Positions 1 to 7,762 of a stretch of 9,226 nt of DNA are shown here, one piece after another; within the stretch, counting starts at the first letter, position 1; every line of letters starts with the position of its first letter. Below the pieces are notes generated by a model. The model was given only the letters and a program-made list of their open reading frames with translations, was not told the origin of the DNA and searched no databases. Origin of the DNA: a bacterium (GTDB lineage Bacteria; Thermosulfidibacterota; Thermosulfidibacteria; Thermosulfidibacterales; Thermosulfidibacteraceae); NCBI GenBank assembly GCA_027037155.1, contig JALWBK010000151.1:1-9226 (forward strand), written 5' to 3'. A program made the translations under genes and the position numbers.

Positions 1-1
1 G

Positions 2-1267
2 TCCATAAAGGAGATCATTGAAGCGCTGAAATGGCTGGGGATAGACTGGGACGAGGGTCCATACCGTCAGACGGACAGGATGGAGATATATCGCAGAGAA
101 GCTGAAAGGCTCATAAAGGAAGGAAAGGCCTACTACTGCTACTGCACCCCTGAGGAGCTTGAAGAGATAAGAAAAGAGATGAAGGAGAAGTGTGGTATCC
201 CCAAGTACGACGGAAGGTGCAGACACCGTAGAGAACCTCGGGAAGGAGTGAAGCCTGTCATTCGTTTTAAGGCCAACACCGAAGGGAAGACCGTGTTTAA
301 GGACCTCATAAAGGGAGAGATTGCCTATCCCAACAGCCAGCTTGACGACTTCATAATCGTGAGATCCGACGGCACTCCCACATACAACTTCGTGGTTGTA
401 GTGGATGATGCCCTCATGGGAATAACCCATGTAATCCGAGGAGATGATCACTTAAACAACACCCCCAAGCAGATACAGCTATACGAGGCCCTGGGTTACG
501 AGATTCCCCAGTTCGCCCACGTGCCCATGATACTGGGACCCGACAAAACCAAACTGAGCAAAAGACACGGTGCCACCAGCGTCATGGCTTACAAGGAAGA
601 AGGATACCTTCCAGAAGCCCTGTTCAACTTCCTCGTCAGGCTGGGCTGGTCCCACGGTGATCAAGAGATCTTCAGCAAGGAGGAGCTCATTGAGCTCTTC
701 ACCTTAGAAGCGGTGGGAAAATCCCCTGCCATCTTCAACCCAGACAAGCTTCTGTGGTTAAACCATCACTACATAAAGACCTACCCTGTGGACAAGCTTG
801 CAGAGCTGTTGGCGGAGTTCCTTGAAAAGGAAGGCATCGTAGAAAACGCCCAAGGGTTGGATAGAGAGTGGCTAAAAGAGGTAGTTGTCGCGTTCAGAGA
901 AAGGGCAAAGACCTTGAAGGAGATGGCCCATCAGTGCGACTTCTTATTCAAAGCCCCTGAAGAGTACGATCCCAAGGGGGTAAAGAAGTTCTTCAAAGCC
1001 GAAACAGCCACCTATCTTGAGGCCTTGGCCAACGAGTTAGAAAAGGCCAAAAGCTTTGACAGGGACACCATAGACCAGGTGTTCCAGAAAGTCTTGGACA
1101 CCTTTGGCATAAAGCTTAAAGCTGTGGCCCAGCCGGTGAGACTTGCCATAACGGGAAGGACTGTGAGTCCTGGTCTGCACGAGATCATACTTTTGACCGG
1201 AAAAGACGAGGTTATCAAAAGAATTAGAAAGGCCGCAGCCTACATAAAAGGCATGCAAAATAATTAA
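2..1267 (+). CDS. gltX: Glutamyl-tRNA synthetase, 5' end cut off by window edge
   Basis: Class I aminoacyl-tRNA synthetase that charges tRNA-Glu with glutamate in the cytoplasm. The reading frame is open from base 2, and 421 codons are present. Since the family usually has about 465-490 residues, some 45-60 N-terminal residues, including the HIGH ATP-binding motif, lie upstream. The first Met in the window (base 80) is internal: the 26 codons before it read as GluRS sequence ([10 protein letters not shown]). The second class I signature, KLSKR, is at bases 551-565. A C-x-C-x24-C-x-H zinc motif at bases 137-226 has the same spacing as the zinc site of E. coli GluRS. The C-terminal half is the helical anticodon-binding region. 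It heads a tightly spaced plus-strand gene run, with the next start 14 bases after its stop. The sequence cannot tell whether the enzyme is discriminating or also charges tRNA-Gln. Confidence 0.97.
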   Translation, partial: SIKEIIEALKWLGIDWDEGPYRQTDRMEIYRREAERLIKEGKAYYCYCTPEELEEIRKEMKEKCGIPKYDGRCRHRREPREGVKPVIRFKANTEGKTVFKDLIKGEIAYPNSQLDDFIIVRSDGTPTYNFVVVVDDALMGITHVIRGDDHLNNTPKQIQLYEALGYEIPQFAHVPMILGPDKTKLSKRHGATSVMAYKEEGYLPEALFNFLVRLGWSHGDQEIFSKEELIELFTLEAVGKSPAIFNPDKLLWLNHHYIKTYPVDKLAELLAEFLEKEGIVENAQGLDREWLKEVVVAFRERAKTLKEMAHQCDFLFKAPEEYDPKGVKKFFKAETATYLEALANELEKAKSFDRDTIDQVFQKVLDTFGIKLKAVAQPVRLAITGRTVSPGLHEIILLTGKDEVIKRIRKAAAYIKGMQNN

Positions 1268-1281
1268 AGGGGGAGGCAGCC

Positions 1282-1839
1282 ATGGATTTTTGGGAGGTAA
1301 TTAAGACAAGAAGAAGCATCAGAAAGTTTAAGGAAGATCCTGTAAGCGATGAGCAAATTGAAAAGATCTTAGAGGCAGTTAAGTGGGCACCTTCCTGGGC
1401 CAACACCCAGTGCTGGGAGATAGTGGTGGTGAAAGACCCCGAAATCAAAAAGAAGCTACAGGAGACACTTCCTCCCAACAATCCCGCCTACAAGGCCTGC
1501 GGGCAGGCACCGGTGCTTTTAGTGGGAGTGGCCAAGAGAAATACCTCAGGATTCTACAAGGGCAAGGTAACCACCGACAAGGGAGACTGGTATATGTTTG
1601 ACATGGGGATAGCCCTTGAGCATGCAGCCTTAGCCGCACACGCCCTTGGTCTTGGCACCGTCCACGTAGGCCTCTTTGACCACAAAAAGGCCGCCGAGAT
1701 ACTGAACGTTCCTGAAGGATACGAAGTGGTAGAGATTCTGCCCATAGGTTATCCCGACCAGAGCCCACCTGCGCCTAAGAGGAGGGAGATCAACGAGTTC
1801 ACCCATCTCAACACCTTTGGCAACAAGTGGGGTAAGTGA
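1282..1839 (+). CDS. Nitroreductase-family FMN oxidoreductase
   Basis: Predicted flavoprotein of 185 residues, normal for the small nitroreductase family. These enzymes bind FMN, usually as dimers, and use NAD(P)H to reduce nitro compounds, quinones or other acceptors; the physiological substrate here is unknown. The N-terminal FMN-phosphate motif is RRSIR (residues 10-14), followed by the APSWANTQ segment (36-43) that packs around the flavin. LGLGTVHVG (122-130) and GYP (156-158) with the basic KRRE (166-169) form the usual C-terminal flavin-contacting part. A strong Shine-Dalgarno site, GGGGGAGG at 1269-1276, lies 5 bases before the ATG. The stop codon overlaps the start of the following cupin gene, which suggests translational coupling. 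Family assignment is firm; substrate is not. Confidence 0.93.
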   Translation: MDFWEVIKTRRSIRKFKEDPVSDEQIEKILEAVKWAPSWANTQCWEIVVVKDPEIKKKLQETLPPNNPAYKACGQAPVLLVGVAKRNTSGFYKGKVTTDKGDWYMFDMGIALEHAALAAHALGLGTVHVGLFDHKKAAEILNVPEGYEVVEILPIGYPDQSPPAPKRREINEFTHLNTFGNKWGK

Positions 1840-2159
1840 TGTTTGAAAGCTGGGAAAAGGTAAAAGCCAAAGAACCTGTTCCCGGCGTTAAGATGCGGGT
1901 TATAACCGCAGAGAAGGTGCAGATGGTGCTCTTTGAGATAGAGCCCAACTCAAACATACCAGAACACGCCCACCCCCACGAGCAGATGGGGACCGTTCTT
2001 GAGGGGAAGATCCTCCTCAAGATAGGCGAAGAGGAAAAGCTCATGCAAAAGGGGGACGTTTACATTGCCCCCTCCAACGTCCCCCATAGCGCCCGCACCT
2101 TAGATGAAAAAGCGGTGGTGCTGGATGTATTTTGTCCCCCAAGGGAAGAATACCGGTAG
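1839..2159 (+). CDS. Small single-domain cupin protein
   Basis: A 106-residue protein that is essentially one cupin beta-barrel. Cupin motif 1 is HAHPHEQ (residues 43-49) followed by LEGK; motif 2 is [13 protein letters not shown] (72-84). The expected metal ligands are His43, His45, Gln49 and His83, the arrangement of KdgF-like small cupins, so a divalent metal is probable. The function is unknown: such proteins may be enzymes acting on sugars or keto acids, or binding proteins. The start is ambiguous: ATG at 1839 overlaps the nitroreductase TGA by one base (TGATG), and an in-frame GTG lies just before it at 1836. ATG is chosen as the more common initiator. The Shine-Dalgarno match is poor (GGGGT at 1829-1833), so translation probably depends on ribosomes finishing the nitroreductase. 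Confidence 0.9.
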   Translation: MFESWEKVKAKEPVPGVKMRVITAEKVQMVLFEIEPNSNIPEHAHPHEQMGTVLEGKILLKIGEEEKLMQKGDVYIAPSNVPHSARTLDEKAVVLDVFCPPREEYR

Positions 2160-2168
2160 GAGGACACA

Positions 2169-3083
2169 ATGATAAAGGCAGACTATATCTGGTTTAACGG
2201 TAAACTGATAAGATGGGAAGAGGCCAACGTCCACATTCTCACCCACACCCTTCACTATGGATTGGGTGTTTTTGAAGGTATAAGGTGTTACAACACTGCC
2301 AAAGGACCTGCTATCTTCAGGAACCACGAGCACATTGAGAGACTCTTCAAATCCGCCCACATAGTATACATGAATATCCCCTACACCATGGAGGAAATAA
2401 GGCAGGCCATCTTTGAAACCATCAAGGCCAACAACCTCAAAGAGTGCTACATTAGACCTATAGTCTTCTACGGCACAGGCGCCATGGGACTGAACCCTCT
2501 CAACAACGAAGTGAACGTCGCTATCATCTGCTGGGAGTGGGGCGCGTATTTAGGAGACGAAGGACTAAAGAAGGGCATACGCTGCAAGATCTCCTCCTTC
2601 AACAGACACCACGTGAACGTCTCTATGACGAAGGCCAAAGTATGTGGAAATTACGTAAACTCACAGCTTGCCAAGATAGAAGCCATCCTGGACGGATACG
2701 ATGAAGCACTTATGCTTGACGTAGACGGAACCGTTGCCGAGGGAAGTGGAGAGAATATCTTTATCGTGAGAAAGGGCATAATCAAAACGCCTCCCTCTTT
2801 GGGAATACTGGAGGGAATAACCAGAGACAGCGTAATAACCATTGCTAAGGACATAGGGCTTGATGTGCGAGAGGAGAAAATCTCAAGAGATGAAGTCTAC
2901 ATCGCCGATGAGATATTCCTGTGTGGTACAGCAGCTGAGATAACACCGGTGAGAGAAGTGGACAGAAGGGCCATAGGAACGGGAGAGCCTGGGCCCATAA
3001 CGAGGAAGCTACAGGAGATATTCTTCAAAGTTGTGAGGGGAGAGGATCCCAAGTACCAGCACTGGCTTGACTACGTTGAGTAA
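2169..3083 (+). CDS. ilvE: Branched-chain amino acid aminotransferase (PLP fold type IV)
   Basis: Transfers an amino group between glutamate and the 2-keto acids of Val, Leu and Ile, the last step of their synthesis or first step of their breakdown. Length is 304 residues, typical for bacterial IlvE. Visible family features are [12 protein letters not shown] (28-39), IRPIVFYG (95-102), MGLNP (106-110), the PLP-lysine region KVCGNY (157-162) with Lys157 as the predicted Schiff-base residue, EGSGENIF (191-198) and the C-terminal [10 protein letters not shown] (251-260). The closely related D-amino acid transaminase and aminodeoxychorismate lyase are less likely, given the full-length N-domain and the RPIVFYG and CWEWGAYLG segments. 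The Shine-Dalgarno TAGGAGGA (2157-2164) includes the stop of the upstream cupin gene. No other ilv or leu genes lie in the window, so it is a solitary ilvE in a mixed operon. Confidence 0.94.
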   Translation: MIKADYIWFNGKLIRWEEANVHILTHTLHYGLGVFEGIRCYNTAKGPAIFRNHEHIERLFKSAHIVYMNIPYTMEEIRQAIFETIKANNLKECYIRPIVFYGTGAMGLNPLNNEVNVAIICWEWGAYLGDEGLKKGIRCKISSFNRHHVNVSMTKAKVCGNYVNSQLAKIEAILDGYDEALMLDVDGTVAEGSGENIFIVRKGIIKTPPSLGILEGITRDSVITIAKDIGLDVREEKISRDEVYIADEIFLCGTAAEITPVREVDRRAIGTGEPGPITRKLQEIFFKVVRGEDPKYQHWLDYVE

Positions 3084-3094
3084 GGAGGTGGGAC

Positions 3095-3361
3095 ATGCCC
3101 ATCTACGAGTACAAGTGTACTGCCTGTGGCCACCGCTTTGAAAAGCTTCAGTCCTTCAACGATGAACCGGTAAAAACCTGTCCCCAGTGCGGTGGTGCCG
3201 TTAAAAAGCTCATATCCAACACCTCCTTCATTCTGAAAGGAAGTGGCTGGTACGTGACAGATTACGCCCGCAAAAACGGCGGAGAAAGCTCCTCCGGCGA
3301 GAGCTCTTCAAAAAGCTCCTGCTCCAGCTGCTCATCAAAGAACTGTTCCACGTGCAAGTAG
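3095..3361 (+). CDS. FmdB-family zinc-ribbon protein with Cys/Ser-rich tail
   Basis: A small 88-residue protein beginning [13 protein letters not shown], the hallmark of the FmdB/putative regulatory zinc-ribbon family. Two CxxC knuckles, Cys8/Cys11 and Cys29/Cys32, should bind one zinc. The family is named from a proposed regulator of formamidase, but for most members the function is unknown; a regulatory or metal-related role is only a guess. After residue 62 the protein turns into a low-complexity Ser-rich tail. It ends in four more cysteines, Cys76, Cys79, Cys84 and Cys87 (C-x2-C-x4-C-x2-C), which could form a second metal site. The Shine-Dalgarno AAGGAGGTG (3082-3090) overlaps the ilvE stop, tying it to the upstream operon, of which it looks like the last gene. 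Confidence 0.9.
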   Translation: MPIYEYKCTACGHRFEKLQSFNDEPVKTCPQCGGAVKKLISNTSFILKGSGWYVTDYARKNGGESSSGESSSKSSCSSCSSKNCSTCK

Positions 3362-3367
3362 AGTATG

Positions 3368-3396
3368 TTGACAAATATGACAAGAAAAATTATATT
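3368..3396 (+). promoter_or_regulatory. Near-consensus sigma-70 promoter for rubredoxin gene
   Basis: TTGACA (3368-3373), a 17-base spacer, then TATATT (3391-3396), matching the housekeeping consensus at 11 of 12 positions. Transcription would start near 3403, leaving a leader of about 27 bases with GGAGGT (3418-3423) ahead of the rubredoxin ATG. The 68-base gap between fmdB and the rubredoxin gene, the largest in this plus-strand block, supports a separate promoter. Confidence 0.8.
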
Positions 3397-3429
3397 TAAG
3401 TCAGCTAACTCAAAACTGGAGGTTGCGTT

Positions 3430-3588
3430 ATGAAAAGGTATGTTTGCCAGATATGTGGTTACGTTTATGATCCGGAAAAGGGAGATCCATCCCAAGGAAT
3501 AGAGCCTGGAACACCCTTTGAGGAGCTTCCTGATACCTGGGCCTGTCCTGTGTGTGGCGCTCCCAAGAGCCAGTTTGAAGAAGAGTAA
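3430..3588 (+). CDS. Rubredoxin
   Basis: A 52-residue rubredoxin, the usual length. It is a small cytoplasmic electron carrier with a single iron bound by four cysteines. Both signature knuckles are present: [11 protein letters not shown] (Cys6, Cys9) and [13 protein letters not shown] (Cys39, Cys42). The [12 protein letters not shown] segment is also characteristic of the family. GGAGGT lies 6 bases before the ATG, and a strong promoter is found upstream. In anaerobes rubredoxins pass electrons to oxygen- or superoxide-detoxifying enzymes such as rubrerythrin and superoxide reductase, or to other oxidoreductases. No such partner is adjacent; the nitroreductase about 1.6 kb upstream is a possible but unsupported partner. 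A perfect hairpin begins 8 bases after the stop. Confidence 0.97.
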   Translation: MKRYVCQICGYVYDPEKGDPSQGIEPGTPFEELPDTWACPVCGAPKSQFEEE

Positions 3589-3596
3589 ACGAATAA

Positions 3597-3619
3597 CAGG
3601 GGGAGCATGGCTCCCCCTG
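3597..3619. terminator. Shared bidirectional hairpin terminator
   Basis: A perfect 10-bp inverted repeat, CAGGGGGAGC / GCTCCCCCTG, with a 3-base ATG loop. It lies between the convergent rubredoxin (stop at 3588) and M29 aminopeptidase (stop at 3620) genes. On the minus strand the stem is followed by a T-rich run (TTATTCGTTT), giving a fair intrinsic terminator for the aminopeptidase. On the plus strand the trailing bases are A-rich rather than T-rich, so termination of the rubredoxin transcript is less certain, although the GC-rich stem should still protect the RNA end. The stem directly abuts the aminopeptidase stop codon. Confidence 0.8.
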
Positions 3620-4717
3620 CTAAAAGAGAAACTGTCCGTTTTTGTATATTAGCTTTCCATCGGCGTAAACCTCTCCTTCCTTCATGTTCTTTATAAAGTC
3701 CCAGTGTAATCCCGACTTATTCTTACCGCCCGTTTCTGGATAGCTGGCACCGGCCGCCATGTGTATGGTTCCGCCTATCTTCTCATCAAAGAGAATATCC
3801 TTGGTAAAGCGTTTGATCCCCTCATTAAGCCCAAAGGCCACCTCTCCCAGATACCTTGCCCCCTCGTCTGTATCCAGCATCTTGTTAAGGAAGTCCTCTC
3901 CCTTATCAGCAGTGGCCTTAACAATCTTACCCTCTTCAAAGACGAGTCTCACTCCAACCACCTCTACACCAGAGTAAACCGCAGGAAAATCAAAGTAGAT
4001 GTATCCGTTGACACTATCTTCCACCGGTGACGTAAACACCTCCCCATCGGGCATGTTCCTGTCACCCTTACAGTTTATCCACTTTCTACCCTCAACGCTC
4101 AAGGTAATGTCCGTATCGGTACCCACAAACCTCAACTGCTTTACCCCGTTCAAAAACTCCACTATCCTCTCCTGTCTTTCCGCCACATTCTTCCAGTACT
4201 CCACAGGGTCCTCAGCATTCAAACCGCACGCCTCATAGACAAACTCCTCAAACTCCTCAGTGGACATCTCCGCATCCTGAGCCAGACCACTGGAGGGATA
4301 GGCGGTAAGCACCCAGCGAAATTCCCCCTTCAGCTCCCTCTCATCCAAGATGTCTCTGATCTCCCTATAGGCCTTCCTCGCCAGTGCCACCTTCTTGTGA
4401 TCCACATTGGTAAGCTCTTTGGTGTTGGACTCGGCTATAATGGAAATAAGTCCGTTTATGGTCCTTGCCGTAACCCTGTCTATCTCGCTGATGAAGGTGA
4501 GCTGCTCTTCCGATGCCAGCTTATAGTAGGTGTACGACTGCCCTTCAAAGGAGAGCCTCACTATAGGATGAGCTCCCCTTTTGAGAACCTCCTCAAAACA
4601 CGCTTTCACAAGAGGTTGTGCCTCTACAGAACCCCTGATGAGCACCACATCCCCTTTCTTAACACCTATAGAGTAATCCACCAACAACCTCGCCCACTTT
4701 CTCACCCTTGGATCCAT
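3620..4717 (-). CDS. M29-family metallo-aminopeptidase
   Basis: Predicted cytoplasmic aminopeptidase of the M29 family (thermophilic aminopeptidase T / AmpS type), which removes N-terminal residues from peptides with two metal ions. Length is 365 residues, slightly below the roughly 400 of AmpT and AmpS. The metal-binding motifs lie in the C-terminal half in the expected order: [11 protein letters not shown] (Glu226), YLGEVAFG (Glu292), and [15 protein letters not shown] with SGLHWDF (His319, Tyr326, His338, Asp340). The N-terminal half holds the alpha/beta domain ([12 protein letters not shown] near residues 25-37). GGGAGGT, on the minus strand at 4729-4723, is correctly spaced for the ATG at 4717. 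The gene appears monocistronic, between a divergent promoter region and the hairpin at 3597-3619. The preferred N-terminal residue cannot be read from sequence. Confidence 0.95.
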   Translation of the reverse strand: MDPRVRKWARLLVDYSIGVKKGDVVLIRGSVEAQPLVKACFEEVLKRGAHPIVRLSFEGQSYTYYKLASEEQLTFISEIDRVTARTINGLISIIAESNTKELTNVDHKKVALARKAYREIRDILDERELKGEFRWVLTAYPSSGLAQDAEMSTEEFEEFVYEACGLNAEDPVEYWKNVAERQERIVEFLNGVKQLRFVGTDTDITLSVEGRKWINCKGDRNMPDGEVFTSPVEDSVNGYIYFDFPAVYSGVEVVGVRLVFEEGKIVKATADKGEDFLNKMLDTDEGARYLGEVAFGLNEGIKRFTKDILFDEKIGGTIHMAAGASYPETGGKNKSGLHWDFIKNMKEGEVYADGKLIYKNGQFLF

Positions 4718-4792
4718 AAGACACCTCCCACACTGGATTTTTCACCAAAGCACAATATAATACCATCAGAACCTTACCAGAGGTGAACACAG
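4718..4792. promoter_or_regulatory. Divergent promoter region between aminopeptidase gene and queC
   Basis: The 75-base gap between two divergent genes must hold both promoters. On the plus strand a perfect TATAAT at 4756-4761 is the likely -10 for queC, with an expected start near 4768 and a leader of about 25 bases; no good -35 is seen at the right distance. On the minus strand TATTAT (4762-4757) overlaps it and is the best -10 for the aminopeptidase gene, with a weak TTCACC (4787-4782) upstream at a long 19-base spacing. If both are used, polymerases at the two promoters would compete. The queC Shine-Dalgarno AGAGGTGA is at 4779-4786. The leader is too short for a preQ1 riboswitch. Confidence 0.55.
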
Positions 4793-5518
4793 ATGGACAA
4801 GGCACTGGTTATCTTCTCGGGAGGGCTTGACTCCACCACCTGCCTATACTGGGCGATAAAGCACTTTAAAGAGGTGTACGCCATAACCTTTGACTACGGC
4901 CAAAGGCATCGTTTGGAAATAGAGTTTGCCAAAAGGATTGCCAAGAAACTGAAGGTAAAGGAGCACTTCATCTTCAAAATAGACCTTTCCCAGTTCGGAG
5001 GCTCAGCCCTAACAGACCCCAGCATAGAGATCCCCGACAGAAAAGAGGATGAAATCACTAAAGAGGAAATTCCCGTAACCTACGTTCCCTTCAGAAACGG
5101 CGTGTTCCTCAGCATAGCCGTAGCTTACGCCGAAACCAGAAGGATACAGCACATAGTTGGGGGATGGAACGCCGTGGACTTTTCAGGATACCCCGACTGC
5201 AGGCCCTCCTTCATCAAGGCTATGGAAAAAGCCATAAATGAAGGAACCAAGATGGCCAACGAAGGAAGTCCCTTCACCATACACGCCCCATTAATAAACC
5301 TATCAAAATCCCAAATCATAGCGCTGGGCCTCTCCTACGGTGCAGACTACTCCTACTCCCTCTCGTGCTACCGCGGACAAGAAACACCGTGTCTCAAATG
5401 CGACAGCTGCAAGCTCAGGGCAAAAGGATGGAGGGAGATTGGTATCCTTGACCACCTAATTGAACGGCTACTGAGAGAAGGCAAACTCAACGATATACCA
5501 GCAATCTACAGACCATAA
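4793..5518 (+). CDS. queC: 7-cyano-7-deazaguanine synthase QueC
   Basis: Converts 7-carboxy-7-deazaguanine to preQ0 using ATP and ammonia, in the pathway to queuosine in tRNA (preQ0 can also be a precursor of other deazapurines). The protein is 241 residues, slightly longer than the usual 220-230. The PP-loop ATP-binding motif SGGLDSTT is at residues 9-16, followed by FDYGQRH (33-39). [10 protein letters not shown] (98-107), [15 protein letters not shown] (123-137) and the C-terminal zinc site with Cys192, Cys200, Cys203 and Cys206 (SCYRGQ, CLKCDSC) complete the family pattern. The start has a good Shine-Dalgarno. None of queD, queE, queF or tgt is in the window, so the gene appears isolated. 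Its last 32 bases overlap the convergent membrane protein gene. Confidence 0.97.
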   Translation: MDKALVIFSGGLDSTTCLYWAIKHFKEVYAITFDYGQRHRLEIEFAKRIAKKLKVKEHFIFKIDLSQFGGSALTDPSIEIPDRKEDEITKEEIPVTYVPFRNGVFLSIAVAYAETRRIQHIVGGWNAVDFSGYPDCRPSFIKAMEKAINEGTKMANEGSPFTIHAPLINLSKSQIIALGLSYGADYSYSLSCYRGQETPCLKCDSCKLRAKGWREIGILDHLIERLLREGKLNDIPAIYRP

Positions 5519-6392
5519 TCGCGAAAGCAGCGCCTACCATGCTTCTGTACAACTGGACCACCAACCAAGCCCTTACACCCTGAGGTACACCAAACAGGGC
5601 ACAGTACCTTGGGAGTATGTTTACCGCTCCCCTCACAGGAGTCCCCAAAACATAGCCCCACAGCATACCAAGCAACACTAACTTCCCCTTAAGCTCTAAA
5701 AGGAGCTTTCCAGCCACAGCGGCACCAGCGGCAAGATGAAGAGCATGCGCCAAGGATATGGGCATGATTTTAGGAGGAAAACAATCAAAGTGCACACGAG
5801 ACACCAACTTTATAAAGTAATTAACCGCTCCCATCTTAAACAGGAAGTGCACCAAGGCTATGGCAAAAAACACCACCAGCGAGACCTTCACAGAAACCCT
5901 GAAAGCATCTTTTGCCGCCTCCTTGACCCCACCCTCCTTCGAATAAAGGAACTCAGAAGCGCTGTGAGATGTACTTCTTTCCTCTCTTAGCTTGAACCAA
6001 AGCACTCCTGTTAAGGTTATCACCAAGCTTATAGCAAGCTGTGCAACAACGTAGTACAGACCCACAACCCCCACTAAAGGCACGGTAATGGCAAGAACCA
6101 AAGGAACGAAGGAGAAGAATATGGGGAAGTTTATGAACATAAGTCCTGGAATCACATCCCGTCTGTCAATCCTGTTTTCAGAAACCATGAGAGAGAGCAT
6201 AGCCTCTCCGGCAAACCCTGCCAGAAGCGAAATGAAAAATACCGTGATCAACTGAGGAGGTACCCCAAGAAGAACAAAAAGCCCCCTAAATTTCTCCTCT
6301 ACCCTCTTTGAAAATCCCCTGAACTCTGCGTACCTTGCGATGAAAACACCAAGAAAGAGTATAAGGAAGACCTCAAAGGGAACCTTAAACAT
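5487..6392 (-). CDS. Multi-pass membrane protein, nucleoside-recognition (Gate)-like
   Basis: A 301-residue integral membrane protein with about eight predicted helices (roughly residues 4-20, 47-70, 82-104, 107-133, 166-186, 212-233, 236-253 and 280-298). A charged loop lies near 134-165. It looks like two related halves: each has a PPxxI segment (45-49 and 206-210) leading into a Gly/Ala-rich helix, then a loop ending in a conserved Pro or Gly-Pro turn. The [18 protein letters not shown] region (251-268) resembles membrane proteins annotated as nucleoside recognition or Gate domain proteins, most of which have no proven substrate. I assign family by overall resemblance only. The start overlaps the stop of the upstream MBL hydrolase gene by 8 bases, and the nearest Shine-Dalgarno-like GGGAG is too far away, so translation is probably coupled. 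The 3' end runs 32 bases into queC. Confidence 0.85.
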   Translation of the reverse strand: MFKVPFEVFLILFLGVFIARYAEFRGFSKRVEEKFRGLFVLLGVPPQLITVFFISLLAGFAGEAMLSLMVSENRIDRRDVIPGLMFINFPIFFSFVPLVLAITVPLVGVVGLYYVVAQLAISLVITLTGVLWFKLREERSTSHSASEFLYSKEGGVKEAAKDAFRVSVKVSLVVFFAIALVHFLFKMGAVNYFIKLVSRVHFDCFPPKIMPISLAHALHLAAGAAVAGKLLLELKGKLVLLGMLWGYVLGTPVRGAVNILPRYCALFGVPQGVRAWLVVQLYRSMVGAAFAIMVCRLLVYR

Positions 6393-7236
6393 CAGCTGAA
6401 AGAAACTCCCGTGCCCTTTTAACCATGTATTTAGCGCATACCCTTATGACCGACTCCGGATAGTAGAGAAACTCCTCTCGGTAGATAGAAGCAAAGACCT
6501 CCTCTTCTCCTATGTTATCCCGTACTATCCTCTCTGCCAGCCTAAAAGAACCATCCCGAACCTCTACCAAAAAGGTCTCCGCCTCCTTCCCGTAAAATAG
6601 CGCATTATGCCCCAACACCAGCGCATCAACATTCCCAGCAAAATCCATCACCCTCTCAATACTCTCAAGGTACATCTTCAAATCGTAGAAAAACAGAGGA
6701 ACATACCCCAACCTTTCGCCTATGTAACCTGCAGCATCGGATACAAAAAAGATATCTTTGATCAGCACACCATAAGATAGAGGACTGTGACCGGGAAGGG
6801 CAACAACCTCCACCCCAAGGTCCTTGAGCTCCTCTAAAGGACTCAAGGCAGGCCAAGATCCCTCCTGCACTCCAACCTTCCCGTAAACAGCCTGAGAGAG
6901 AAAGGCATCCGTTTCACGATAAGAACCCATAAGATCTCGCTTCCTCAAAAGCTTTTCCATACCAGGCGGGGCAAAGATCCTGACATCGGATCTATCCTTC
7001 AACAGAGGAAAGGTCATCATAACATGATCTGAATGCTCGTGGAGGATAACCACCCAAAGAGCACCTTTCCCGATCCCCAACTGTTCTATCTGAGACTTAA
7101 CGGTCTCCCAGGCTCCCGAAACCTCAGGCTCAAGAAGAAGTGTAATCCCGCCAAGCTCAACCAAAAAGACTGGAAAAACGGGCGATCCAAGAACCCAAGC
7201 ACCTTCCTTTATTCTAAAAGGCGTTTTGTAGAACAT
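6385..7236 (-). CDS. Metallo-beta-lactamase-fold hydrolase, atypical subgroup
   Basis: A 283-residue MBL-fold protein with a complete set of metal ligands: LHEHSDH (His66, His68, Asp70, His71), LPGHSPLS (His150), VSDAAG (Asp167) and LGHN (His210). Two metal ions, usually zinc or iron, are expected. The MBL family includes thioesterases, lactonases, phosphodiesterases and glyoxalases; nothing here fixes the substrate. After the core, residues 215-283 form a helical C-terminal extension rich in charged and aromatic residues. No signal peptide is evident. AAGGA lies 6 bases upstream of the ATG. It is first in a two-gene minus-strand unit and overlaps the following membrane protein gene by 8 bases (ATGTTTAA), so the two are probably made together. 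It is only distantly like the second MBL gene at 7759-8403. Confidence 0.92.
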   Translation of the reverse strand: MFYKTPFRIKEGAWVLGSPVFPVFLVELGGITLLLEPEVSGAWETVKSQIEQLGIGKGALWVVILHEHSDHVMMTFPLLKDRSDVRIFAPPGMEKLLRKRDLMGSYRETDAFLSQAVYGKVGVQEGSWPALSPLEELKDLGVEVVALPGHSPLSYGVLIKDIFFVSDAAGYIGERLGYVPLFFYDLKMYLESIERVMDFAGNVDALVLGHNALFYGKEAETFLVEVRDGSFRLAERIVRDNIGEEEVFASIYREEFLYYPESVIRVCAKYMVKRAREFLSADV

Positions 7237-7306
7237 AGCGCTTCCTTATTGCCAGATCCCCCTTTTCCCGTCAATATAAAAACGCAACACCCTAAGGAGG
7301 CTTACG
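7237..7306. promoter_or_regulatory. Divergent promoter region between MBL gene and dtd
   Basis: A 70-base gap between divergent genes. On the plus strand TTGCCA (7249-7254), 17 bases, CAATAT (7272-7277) or the overlapping TATAAA (7275-7280) is a plausible promoter for dtd, giving a leader of about 20 bases with the strong Shine-Dalgarno TAAGGAGG (7293-7300). On the minus strand TATATT (7278-7273) is the best -10 candidate for the MBL hydrolase gene, without a convincing -35. The same CAATATAA octamer sits in the other divergent gap (4753-4760), as expected for two -10 regions. No operator repeat or riboswitch was recognised. Confidence 0.45.
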
Positions 7307-7762
7307 ATGAAGGCCGTGATACAGAGGGTTACAAAATCCTGGGTTACGGTGGATGGAAGGATAGTGGGAAGTATAGGAAAGGGCATCAACTGCCTGCTTG
7401 GGGTTGAGGTAAACGACACAGAAGCTCATGCCCAATGGCTGGCAGACAAAATAGCAAACCTGAGGATCTTTGAAGATGAAAAGGGCAAGATGAACCTCTC
7501 CCTTCTGGATGTGCAAGGGGAGATTTTAGTCATCTCTCAGTTTACACTCCTTGCAGACTGCATAAAGGGAAGAAGGCCCAGCTTCACAAGGGCAGCACCC
7601 CCTGAGGAGGCAGAAAGGCTCTACAACTTTTTTGTTGACTATTTGAGACAGAAATATAATATAAAGACAGAAACGGGCGTCTTCGGAGCAATGATGCAGG
7701 TTTACATAGAGAACGATGGCCCTGTAACATTCATTATAGACACCAAGGAGAAGTTTAAATGA
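7307..7762 (+). CDS. dtd: D-aminoacyl-tRNA deacylase
   Basis: Removes D-amino acids (and glycine mischarged on tRNA-Ala) from tRNA, a chiral proofreading step in the cytoplasm. Length is 151 residues, standard for the family. The two signatures that form the dimer-interface active site are present: SQFTLLAD (77-84, with the usual Tyr replaced by Leu at 82) and NDGPVT (136-141), containing the Gly-Pro pair whose cis conformation is known to reject L-amino acids. The N-terminal KAVIQRV and the [16 protein letters not shown] segment also match the family. A strong TAAGGAGG Shine-Dalgarno fixes the ATG at 7307. The last four bases are shared with the start of the next gene (ATGA), so the two are translationally coupled. 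Confidence 0.97.
   Translation: MKAVIQRVTKSWVTVDGRIVGSIGKGINCLLGVEVNDTEAHAQWLADKIANLRIFEDEKGKMNLSLLDVQGEILVISQFTLLADCIKGRRPSFTRAAPPEEAERLYNFFVDYLRQKYNIKTETGVFGAMMQVYIENDGPVTFIIDTKEKFK

Noticed and set aside
4397..4786. A 129-codon plus-strand open frame opposite the start of the aminopeptidase gene.
   Set aside because: It lies antisense to a well-supported M29 gene, has no ribosome binding site or recognisable motif, and reads like a shadow frame.
4762..4792. Possible preQ1 riboswitch ahead of queC.
   Set aside because: The predicted leader is only about 25 bases and holds just the Shine-Dalgarno; no hairpin plus A-rich tail pattern is present.
7237..7260. Minus-strand TTGACG with CAATAA 17 bases on as a promoter for the MBL gene at 7236.
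   Set aside because: Transcription would start at about the ATG and exclude the AAGGA ribosome binding site.
7033..7407. A 124-codon plus-strand frame spanning the divergent gap before dtd.
   Set aside because: It is antisense to the MBL gene and then out of frame with dtd, whose start and product are certain; no protein family features are visible.
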